From positions 1-7,281 of the forward strand of contig JBHHYN010000133.1 in the NCBI GenBank assembly GCA_046757565.1: 7,281 nucleotides of DNA, written 5' to 3'. Below the pieces are notes generated by a model, which was given only the letters and a program-made list of their open reading frames with translations, searched no databases and was not told the origin of the DNA. The translations under genes were made by a program, and so were the position numbers. This document shows positions 1 to 5,514 of the stretch, one piece after another (within the stretch, counting starts at the first letter, position 1; every line of letters begins with the position of its first letter). Source of the stretch: JBHHYN01 sp046757565 (lineage in GTDB: Bacteria > Pseudomonadota > Gammaproteobacteria > Eutrophobiales > Eutrophobiaceae).

Positions 1-210
1 GTTTTTATTCAAAAGTCTTTCTTGTTAACCCACAGATTCTGCTGAAGAGCCATTAGTTGTAGCCTGCTAATCACCTGGCAATCAAAGTCACGCCTTAATA
101 CGCCCGAATAAAGGAGATTGAATGTTGTTTTTCCTAACGTGACTTGAACCTTTCGTGTCAGGTGTTCGCTGGTGTGCATGATTCTGATATGGGTACATCG
201 GAACAATTAT

Positions 211-420
211 TTAGGCTGGAACCACGGAACTGCCAGGCGCCGGTGTAACAGGTTCTGGTGCAGTCATCTCCCAGTCACAGGTCGCTGCTTCTACCGCAGC
301 GATCAGGTCCAGGACGGGTTTTGAGAGGGCGGTCATCTCATTGTCCGTGAGCTTGAGTCCCACTGCTTGCGCCAGGCACTGAATTGCCTCCGGCTCTGCA
401 TGTTCTTGCGATGGTGTCAT
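211..420 (-). CDS. Small GatC/AtzG-like amidase partner protein
   Basis: This is a 69-residue protein. Residues 13-46 form an amphipathic helical segment (IQCLAQAVGLKLTDNEM followed by LDLIAAVEAA). Its layout matches the GatC/AtzG type of small subunit: an LA-x3-GL-x-LT-x2-E core followed by a helix ending in an I-x2-VE-type motif. In known systems such proteins wrap around and stabilise an amidase-signature partner (GatA in the tRNA amidotransferase, AtzE in cyanuric acid breakdown). The Pro-rich tail from residue 53 (APEPVTPAPG) is probably extended. It is the last gene of the leftward operon, and the likely partner is the amidase encoded two genes upstream. I chose the ATG at 420; an in-frame TTG at 435 would add five residues, and neither start has a clear Shine-Dalgarno sequence. 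The assignment rests on pattern and context. A family-only hypothetical protein is the alternative. Confidence 0.6.
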   Translation of the reverse strand: MTPSQEHAEPEAIQCLAQAVGLKLTDNEMTALSKPVLDLIAAVEAATCDWEMTAPEPVTPAPGSSVVPA

Positions 421-465
421 ATCTATTTTGATCAAGTTATGTTGTGATGGCGTAACTACAGCGGC

Positions 466-1170
466 CTATTCTACCTCCATAATCGAGTCATTGACGATCA
501 CGTCATAGTCGGCCCTCAGGGTCCGGTCCCGGATCGGATCAAACATCTCCGCCTCGAACCGCGATGCATATCCCATTTCTCCACCGATGGTCGGCACTGT
601 GCCGCTAAAGATTACTGCGTCTTCCAGGGTTTTTTTTGAGCGCCCGGCAACGAATTCGATGATGTCATCTACCGGCAGGAACGTGCCGGTTGTGGAAGAC
701 TGGTAGAGCGTCCGCTTACCGTCCACTGTCACATGACTTTTAATCTCAAGCTCGTCCCAGTGATCTTCGACCTCTTCCCAACGCCAGACCTCGCGGCTGA
801 TCACCCTTGGCACCAGTTGCTTGGCAATACCAATGCCCAGGTTTTCGTTTTTCCGATCCGTGTGATCGCTCGCGATTGCCATATACCGCTTACCACCGGT
901 CAGGATAATGACAAACTCGATTTCTCCTGAGGTTTCCCCATGCAGGACCTCGATTGAGGATTCAGTCGTCAGTCGGTCCGCTGTAATGGCAAAAACGACC
1001 GGCCAAGAGGCAGGTCGTTCTACGCCCAACCTCTCAAGTTCCTCCATATGCGCTCGCACCGCTTCTTGATCCCGCGATGTGTACCCGGCGAGGGCTACGA
1101 TCTTCGGTGTAAAAGCAACCGGAGATCCGTCTGATTGAACTGTGAAATTCAGCGTTTCAATACCATTCAT
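466..1170 (-). CDS. DUF2848 family protein, possible FAH-like enzyme
   Basis: The 234-residue protein has the hallmarks of the DUF2848 family. These are an N-terminal GYTSRDQEAVRAHMEELERLG segment (about residues 29-49), then RP-x3-P, then TSGEIEFV (residues 80-87) and SDHTDRK (residues 101-107), and downstream a W-x6-DHWDELE segment and a LYQ motif. The family has no established reaction. The E83-x-E85 pair followed by D102/D105 recalls the metal-binding carboxylates of the fumarylacetoacetate hydrolase (FAH) fold, so a divalent-metal-dependent C-C or C-O hydrolase, decarboxylase or hydratase is plausible; this is inference. The ATG at 1170 is supported by a GGAGAA Shine-Dalgarno sequence at 1176-1181, eight or fewer bases upstream. 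It lies 149 bp downstream of the amidase stop and 45 bp upstream of the GatC-like gene. No membrane segment or signal peptide is seen, so it is probably cytosolic. Confidence 0.82.
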   Translation of the reverse strand: MNGIETLNFTVQSDGSPVAFTPKIVALAGYTSRDQEAVRAHMEELERLGVERPASWPVVFAITADRLTTESSIEVLHGETSGEIEFVIILTGGKRYMAIASDHTDRKNENLGIGIAKQLVPRVISREVWRWEEVEDHWDELEIKSHVTVDGKRTLYQSSTTGTFLPVDDIIEFVAGRSKKTLEDAVIFSGTVPTIGGEMGYASRFEAEMFDPIRDRTLRADYDVIVNDSIMEVE

Positions 1171-1175
1171 TATTC

Positions 1176-1181
1176 TTCTCC
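1176..1181 (-). promoter_or_regulatory. Ribosome binding site of the DUF2848 gene
   Basis: On the minus strand the sequence reads GGAGAA a few bases before the ATG at 1170. It supports that start and shows the gene has its own translation initiation despite the long gap from the amidase stop. Confidence 0.6.
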
Positions 1182-1246
1182 GTTACAGTTATTTCTGGAT
1201 TTAATGGCACTTAACTTAAACGTTTGCAGACAAATTACCCTCTTTT

Positions 1247-1269
1247 CGTCATTCCCGCGCGGAATGACG
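1247..1269. repeat. REP-like short palindrome in the amidase-DUF2848 gap
   Basis: Perfect 9-bp arms, CGTCATTCC at 1247-1255 and GGAATGACG at 1261-1269, flank a CGCGC loop. The element lies between the amidase stop and the start of the next leftward gene. No run of T follows on either strand, so it is not a standard Rho-independent terminator. The wording resembles the GTCATTCCCGCG/CGGGAATGAC type of dispersed intergenic palindrome seen in many proteobacteria (established as a general pattern). It may stabilise the upstream mRNA end or lower expression of the downstream genes; this is inference. Confidence 0.55.
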
Positions 1270-1319
1270 GGCTTAATTAAGTACCATTCATTTTGGATTA
1301 TCATAGCTTGGTATCGGTT

Positions 1320-2705
1320 TTACGCCTGATCGTTGGAAGCTACCTGCAATGCACCTTCCTGTAGCTTTTCCATCGATGGCATCGGGCCATGACCAAGTAA
1401 CTCTTCGAAACTCGCTGCCACATCCAGCAGGAATTCATCTTTTCCGTTCGCCGCCATCAGCTGTGCGCCCACCGGCAACGCCGTAACCGGTAAGGGCAGG
1501 CTCATGGCCGGCAATCCAATGAGTGTGGCAAGCCGCGTGTTCCTCACCAGGCGCATAACGACTTCCGGTTTTACATCGGAAACCCTGGTCGCCACGTCCA
1601 TCTGTGTCGGAAACGCAAGCACGTCGATTTCCCCAAACAGCGCCGATATTTCACGCAGGATCACCGCTCGCATCTGTTGCGCACGGAGATAGGTCGATGC
1701 AGGCAGGAGTGCCCCCTGAAGCAGACGCATTCGTATTTCAGGACTATACAGATCGCGGCATGTCCGCAGCCACTTGCTGTGGGCCGTCGCAGCTTCCGCA
1801 AACATAATCGTTGTTGAGGCCGCCATCACATCCTGAAGGCAGTCGGGAGTATAAGTTATGAGTTGTGCACCAGCCCCGGACAGTGTATTGATAAACTGCT
1901 GCCACGTCGGCGCAACCTCGTCATCGAGATCACCACAATACTCTTCGAGAATTCCTATCCGGAGTCCGCGCAAATCGACCTCTTTGGCCGGTGCAGATCG
2001 ACCATTGGAGAGCACCTCGAACGCCGCACCCACGTCTGCGACGCTGCGGCCGAAAACACCGACATGGTCCAGAGACCAGGAGAGTGGCAAAACACCGACG
2101 CGCGACCAGCGTTCATATGTGGGTTTAAAGCCGACTATGCCGACCAGCGAGGCGGGAATCCGGGTCGATCCGCCTGTGTCTGTACCCAAAGCAAGGACAC
2201 ACATTCCCGCAATAACGGCGGCAGCCGAGCCGCTGCTCGATCCGCCTACGATGCGCTCCGGATCCCAGGGGTTCAGTGCGGCTCCGGTATGCGGATTCAA
2301 ACCCGTGCCACCGAATGCAAACTCGTTCAGGTTGGTCTTGCCGAGAATCACGGCGCCGCCGGCCCGAAGCAGTTTGACCGTTTCTGCGTCTTCCGTCGCA
2401 ACGTTCTCAGCGAGTATCCGCGAGCCCGCTGTCAGCGGCAGCCCTTCCGCAGCAAAGATGTCTTTCAGTGCCACCGGGATACCGTGTAAGGGTCCTCGAT
2501 CTGTGCCGTTTGCAAGCTCCTGGTCCAGTACGACCGCAGCCTTGCAGGCCCCCTCCCGATCCACAGATGTGAACGCATTCAGTTGTGGATTCAGAGCATC
2601 GATCCGCGCCAGGTGCGCCTCAGTCAACTCCAGTACAGAGATTTCCCGCTGACGTAGTGCTGGCTGTAATTGTGCACCGGAGTATGAACAGGGATCCCCG
2701 GCCAT
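1320..2705 (-). CDS. Amidase-signature hydrolase, GatA/AtzE-like
   Basis: The 461-residue protein is of normal length for the amidase signature family. The Ser-Ser-Lys triad is intact: Lys81 in GIPVALKDIF, Ser156 in the GGSSSGSAAA motif and Ser180 in GTDTGGSTR. The spacing (75 then 24 residues) equals that of GatA. Other family landmarks are TAGS (92-95), a GKTNLNEFAFGGTG stretch (122-135) and a GFKPTY segment soon after the second Ser. It hydrolyses a carboxamide to acid plus ammonia, or a related C-N bond; the substrate is not evident. A tRNA-dependent GatA role is unlikely, because no gatB is seen and the neighbours look catabolic. The presence of a GatC/AtzG-like gene in the same operon fits an AtzE-type heteromer. 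It starts 27 bp after the Dabb stop. I prefer the ATG at 2705; an in-frame TTG at 2717 would add four residues. Neither has a good Shine-Dalgarno sequence, so coupling to the upstream gene is likely. Confidence 0.88.
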   Translation of the reverse strand: MAGDPCSYSGAQLQPALRQREISVLELTEAHLARIDALNPQLNAFTSVDREGACKAAVVLDQELANGTDRGPLHGIPVALKDIFAAEGLPLTAGSRILAENVATEDAETVKLLRAGGAVILGKTNLNEFAFGGTGLNPHTGAALNPWDPERIVGGSSSGSAAAVIAGMCVLALGTDTGGSTRIPASLVGIVGFKPTYERWSRVGVLPLSWSLDHVGVFGRSVADVGAAFEVLSNGRSAPAKEVDLRGLRIGILEEYCGDLDDEVAPTWQQFINTLSGAGAQLITYTPDCLQDVMAASTTIMFAEAATAHSKWLRTCRDLYSPEIRMRLLQGALLPASTYLRAQQMRAVILREISALFGEIDVLAFPTQMDVATRVSDVKPEVVMRLVRNTRLATLIGLPAMSLPLPVTALPVGAQLMAANGKDEFLLDVAASFEELLGHGPMPSMEKLQEGALQVASNDQA

Positions 2706-2732
2706 GTTAGGTATCAAAACTCGGGGTACCGT

Positions 2733-3056
2733 TTACGTTTTCAGATTACCCACGTAGCGCCGTTTAATGTGGCGGATGAAGTCGAGCTTCACCATCTCAA
2801 GGTGTTCCGGGGCGGTCAGGAACTCATCGAGACCCGCTTCGTCCTCGAATTCCCAGTACGATAGGGATTGGGGAAAGGTGACGCGATCCATAATCTTTTG
2901 CGTCCCCGCTTCCTTTTCAGGGATGAAACCCAGGCCACTTATCATGCGCTTAACGCATGGCAACTTCTCCAGTTTTAATTTTTCCTGTTCGTAGGTCTGC
3001 AATGCCTCCTCTGGGGCGTCTTCGTTAAACTCTACCAACACCATTCGCGTTATCAT
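2733..3056 (-). CDS. Dabb-type dimeric alpha/beta-barrel protein
   Basis: The 107-residue protein looks like a stress-response Dabb / ferredoxin-like alpha+beta barrel domain. It has an N-terminal strand (ITRMVLVEFN), a helix rich in Glu and Lys (residues 14-30), a Val-containing turn (CVKRMISGLGF), then the typical strand-helix block YWEFEDEAGLDEFLTAPEHLEMV, in which the F-x-D/E-x-E-x2-L-x2-F-L-x2-P-x-H pattern is characteristic. Members are small dimers. Some are enzymes (cyclases, monooxygenase-like) and others have no known reaction, so no function is assigned. It is the first gene of the leftward operon, just behind the divergent control region, which suggests a role in the same pathway as the amidase. 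The start is well fixed by an AGGAGG site. The C-terminal part (IRHIKRRYVGNLKT) is basic. Confidence 0.75.
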   Translation of the reverse strand: MITRMVLVEFNEDAPEEALQTYEQEKLKLEKLPCVKRMISGLGFIPEKEAGTQKIMDRVTFPQSLSYWEFEDEAGLDEFLTAPEHLEMVKLDFIRHIKRRYVGNLKT

Positions 3057-3061
3057 AGGTT

Positions 3062-3067
3062 CCTCCT
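3062..3067 (-). promoter_or_regulatory. Strong ribosome binding site of the Dabb gene
   Basis: The minus strand carries a full AGGAGG core five bases before the ATG at 3056. It is the best Shine-Dalgarno match in the window and fixes the start of the first gene in the leftward operon. Confidence 0.8.
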
Positions 3068-3108
3068 GGTCTTGATTTTATGTAGCAGCTAGCTTAAACA
3101 GCTCAGCA

Positions 3109-3146
3109 GACAATACACGATATATGATATATTGTCGATATATGAT
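3109..3146. promoter_or_regulatory. AT-rich inverted and direct repeats, candidate operator
   Basis: GACAATA (3109-3115) and TATTGTC (3130-3136) are a perfect 7-bp inverted repeat. Inside it is the near-palindrome ATATATGATATAT (3120-3132). The 11-bp word CGATATATGAT occurs twice in direct orientation, at 3118-3128 and 3136-3146. The inverted repeat arms fall on the -10 and -35 of the candidate leftward promoter, so a bound protein would block it. AT-rich palindromes of this sort are used by several regulator families, including GntR types, but none is identified here. Confidence 0.45.
3110..3138 (-). promoter_or_regulatory. Candidate sigma70 promoter of the leftward operon
   Basis: Reading the minus strand, TCGACA (3138-3133, five of six matches to the -35 consensus) is followed after exactly 17 bases by TATTGT (3115-3110, four of six matches to the -10 consensus). 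Transcription would start near 3103, giving a leader of roughly 47 bases before the Dabb ATG. The DNA is very AT-rich here, so chance matches are more likely than usual. Confidence 0.35.
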
Positions 3147-3184
3147 TTTTACTCAAAACAGGTTATCTACAGGCGACAGATCCC

Positions 3185-3200
3185 GCTTGATGAATCAAGC
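3185..3200. promoter_or_regulatory. Perfect 16-bp palindrome upstream of the gamma gene
   Basis: GCTTGAT (3185-3191) and ATCAAGC (3194-3200) form perfect 7-bp arms around a GA centre. It ends 38 bases before the ATG at 3239. No T-run follows and it is too close to the start codon to be a terminator of another gene, so an operator for the rightward operon is the best reading. The half-sites TTGAT/ATCAA match those of FNR, but the spacer is two rather than four bases. Confidence 0.45.
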
Positions 3201-3238
3201 ACTAAATCACCCTTGCTATCGACAAGGTTAGCAGCCGC

Positions 3239-3799
3239 ATGCAGCAGATTCTTATCTACGGCCGTGGCGGTCAGGGAGCGAAACTGGCCGGCGAGCTGAT
3301 TATCTCATCCCTGTTCAGCCAGGGCCGGACGGTACATGGTATGCCGCTGTATACGGGCGCAAAAATGGGGCAGCCCCTCGTCTACTCCGTCAAGATCGAT
3401 CCCGGTAGCGACCGCGCCCTGCCGACGAGCCATATCGACGGTATCATGGTCATGCATCCAAATATGTTGACAACAGACGTCATCGAAAAGACCACGCCCG
3501 ATTGCTTCGTTTTGATCAATTGTCCGGATTCCCCGGAATCCTTCCAGGGTGTCGGCCAGCGTGTCGCATGCGTAGACGCCAACCGGATCGCTCGCGAGCA
3601 CGGCCTTGTAAAGGCCAACGTTCCAACCGTCAGCACCGCTATGGCCGGCGCTTTCGCCCGCGTCAGCGGACTGTTCCCGTTTGAGGTCATCAAGCTGGCG
3701 ATTTGCGGCACCTTCAAGCGCAATGCCGAATTAAACGTCGAAGTCGCACAGCGTGGCTTCCAGGAAGTCCGCCAACTCGAAAGTAGCTGCCATGGGTGA
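3239..3799 (+). CDS. 2-oxoacid:acceptor oxidoreductase gamma subunit (PorG/PadE-like)
   Basis: The 186-residue protein begins with ILIYGRGGQGAKLAGELI; the GRGGQG loop at residues 8-13 is the hallmark of the gamma subunit/domain of pyruvate, 2-oxoisovalerate, indolepyruvate and phenylglyoxylate oxidoreductases. The length is typical. The middle (residues 55-120) is the usual alternating strand/helix fold, and the NVPTVSTAMAGAFARVSGL segment matches the conserved region near the C-terminal half. In the family this subunit packs against alpha and beta and helps form the CoA and substrate environment. One oddity is that the usual RRG/RGG motif after the first 40 residues is replaced by AKMGQP (41-46). 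The start is supported by an AAGG site at 3224-3227. It is the first gene of the rightward operon and overlaps the next gene by 8 bp. The substrate cannot be deduced. Confidence 0.85.
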   Translation: MQQILIYGRGGQGAKLAGELIISSLFSQGRTVHGMPLYTGAKMGQPLVYSVKIDPGSDRALPTSHIDGIMVMHPNMLTTDVIEKTTPDCFVLINCPDSPESFQGVGQRVACVDANRIAREHGLVKANVPTVSTAMAGAFARVSGLFPFEVIKLAICGTFKRNAELNVEVAQRGFQEVRQLESSCHG

Positions 3800-5504
3800 C
3801 TGGCGATTTCATTCCAAAGGACTGTCATGCGAGGTCGATGTCAGTTCACAACGGACTACGATCCCGATCTACGATTTTACTGTAAAGACGAGTCCATGCC
3901 GCGTCGGCTGCCCCGCCGGTCACAATATTGCCTGGGCTCTGAACATGGTCCGCAATGGCGATTTCAGTAATGCATTGCAACTATTCCGCGAAGAAAGCCC
4001 CTTTCCGGCGATCACGGGGCGGGTCTGCTACCACCCCTGTGAGCCGGTATGTAACCGCGGCGAGCACGATGAGCCGATTGCCATTAATATGCTTGAGCGG
4101 GCCATGGCCGATCACGGGCAGGCCTCAGCCCCAAAGCCCCTAGCCAGCCATCCTGAACACGTTGCCGTAGTCGGCAGTGGTCCAGCCGGTTTGACCGTGG
4201 CCTATCACCTGGCCTGGCTCGGCTACCGGGTTACTGTCTATGAGAAGCGTGAGGAGATCGGCGGAGTATTGCGTTACGGCATTCCTGACTACCGCTTGCC
4301 ACGGGACCTGGTTCGCGCTCAGGCGGAGATGCTGCGGGCGATGGGAATCGAGTTCCACACCGGCACAGCAATCGGCAGCGACCTGCCATTCGAGGCGCTG
4401 CTGTCCGATCACGACGCCGTATTCATGGGCATCGGTCTGTCGACGGGCCGCCGGTTACCGCTCGCAGGTATCGATCAGATAGCCGCCATGTCCGGTATTG
4501 ATTTCCTGTATAAGGCGAACGAAAGAATGATCACGAAACTCGGCGGGCGGGTGCTGGTCATCGGCGGTGGCGACGTGGCCATCGACGTTTCGCGCACGGC
4601 AACCCGACTGGGCGCCGACTCAGTCAGTATCTACTGTCTGGAAGACCGCGAGCACATGCCGGCGCACCCTGACGAAATCCATGCCGCTATTGAGGAATGT
4701 ATCAGCCTCAATCCCGCCTGGACACCGGTAAGCCTGGATCAACGTGACAACGAGATTATCGTCGGTATGCAAGGCGTCGATCGCCTGGATGGCGGCCGGC
4801 CGATTGTCAACGACCAACACACCGAGACACGCTGCAATCACATCGTCTACGCCATTGGCCAGCAAACTGATGCAGCGTGGCTGCCCGCCGACTGGTTGAT
4901 GAACGGCACGTTGCATATCAATGAGGTAGGTCAGACAGTACATCCAAAGGTGTTCGCCGGCGGTGACATCGCCGGCTCCTACAATGTCGTGCAGGCGATC
5001 GGCGCTGCCAAACTGGCCAGCGTCGGTATTGATAGTCTGCTGCGGGACCGTGACTGGCGGGCGCTGTTACCGCGGATCACACTCGGCACCGCCAAGACCC
5101 AGACCATTTCCATGAACTCATACCGTCAGATCATCACTGGACAGAGTATTCCGCCAATGCAAGAGATGGTACCCTATCCCTCTATTAATACTGACTATTT
5201 CCCGATCCAACCTCGGCAATCCAGACCACACCTGGCCCCGCAGGATCGCTCGCATTTCAATGAGGTGAATACCGGTGTGCCTACAGACGTGGCGATACTG
5301 GAAGCGTCGCGTTGCTTTCATTGCGGAGAGTGTACAGTGTGCGGAAACTGCTTCATTTATTGTCCGGATTCCGCCATCGTACAAGGCGGGGACGGCTTCT
5401 TCACCGTCGACAACCAGCAGTGCAAAGGCTGTGGCCAGTGCGTGGAAGAGTGTCCGCGTGATGCCATGTCGATGATCATCGACGATGCTGGCACGGCAAT
5501 ATGA
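3792..5504 (+). CDS. GltD-like FAD/NAD(P)H oxidoreductase fused to 2x[4Fe-4S] ferredoxin
   Basis: The 570-residue protein has three parts. Residues 30-115 form the N-terminal helical Fe-S domain of the glutamate synthase small-subunit type, with Cys36, Cys40, Cys79, Cys83 and Cys87 (CRVGCPAGH; CYHPCEPVC). Residues 124-440 form a two-dinucleotide-binding flavoprotein, with GSGPAG for FAD at 128-133, an E-x-GG-x2-RYGIP-x-YRLP segment, GGGDVA for NAD(P) at 258-263 and the second FAD contact AGGD at 389-392. A linker of about 65 residues leads to a C-terminal bacterial ferredoxin with two CxxCxxCxxxCP motifs (514-524 and 544-554), plus extra Cys508 and Cys511. It probably carries electrons from the oxidoreductase core to NAD(P)+, combining PadH- and PadF-like roles. 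I chose the ATG at 3792 over a GTG at 3753, which would overlap the gamma gene by 47 bp and add 13 non-conserved residues. It is cytosolic. Confidence 0.9.
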   Translation: MGDWRFHSKGLSCEVDVSSQRTTIPIYDFTVKTSPCRVGCPAGHNIAWALNMVRNGDFSNALQLFREESPFPAITGRVCYHPCEPVCNRGEHDEPIAINMLERAMADHGQASAPKPLASHPEHVAVVGSGPAGLTVAYHLAWLGYRVTVYEKREEIGGVLRYGIPDYRLPRDLVRAQAEMLRAMGIEFHTGTAIGSDLPFEALLSDHDAVFMGIGLSTGRRLPLAGIDQIAAMSGIDFLYKANERMITKLGGRVLVIGGGDVAIDVSRTATRLGADSVSIYCLEDREHMPAHPDEIHAAIEECISLNPAWTPVSLDQRDNEIIVGMQGVDRLDGGRPIVNDQHTETRCNHIVYAIGQQTDAAWLPADWLMNGTLHINEVGQTVHPKVFAGGDIAGSYNVVQAIGAAKLASVGIDSLLRDRDWRALLPRITLGTAKTQTISMNSYRQIITGQSIPPMQEMVPYPSINTDYFPIQPRQSRPHLAPQDRSHFNEVNTGVPTDVAILEASRCFHCGECTVCGNCFIYCPDSAIVQGGDGFFTVDNQQCKGCGQCVEECPRDAMSMIIDDAGTAI

Positions 5505-5514
5505 GAAACAATCC

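Noticed and set aside
85..145. Inverted repeat AAGTCACG (85-92) and CGTGACTT (138-145)
   Set aside because: The arms are 8 bp with a 45-base loop and no T-run follows. A match like this can arise by chance and it is not convincing as a terminator for the leftward operon.
9..206. Possible 65-residue minus-strand protein at the left edge
   Set aside because: The protein has no recognisable domain and no clear Shine-Dalgarno sequence, and it lies in AT-richer flanking DNA. I cannot support it as a gene.
1247..1269. Rho-independent terminator after the amidase
   Set aside because: The stem is good, but the downstream minus-strand sequence is A- and G-rich rather than a T-run.
1858..2652. Long plus-strand open frame (264 codons) opposite the amidase
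   Set aside because: It is Ser/Pro/Arg-rich with no family motif and lies antisense to a clearly real amidase gene with an intact catalytic triad. It is a shadow of that gene's codon bias.
1320..2705. GatA subunit of the Glu-tRNA(Gln)/Asp-tRNA(Asn) amidotransferase
   Set aside because: The triad spacing matches GatA, but there is no gatB in the window and the neighbours are catabolic-type genes. A metabolic AtzE-like amidase fits better.
3185..3200. FNR box at the TTGAT/ATCAA palindrome
   Set aside because: The half-sites match, but the FNR consensus has four bases between them and here there are two, so the two halves are on the wrong spacing.
3792..5504. True glutamate synthase small subunit (GltD)
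   Set aside because: The N-terminal and FAD/NAD(P) parts are GltD-like, but there is no gltB nearby, a ferredoxin domain is fused at the C-terminus, and the gene is embedded among 2-oxoacid oxidoreductase subunits.
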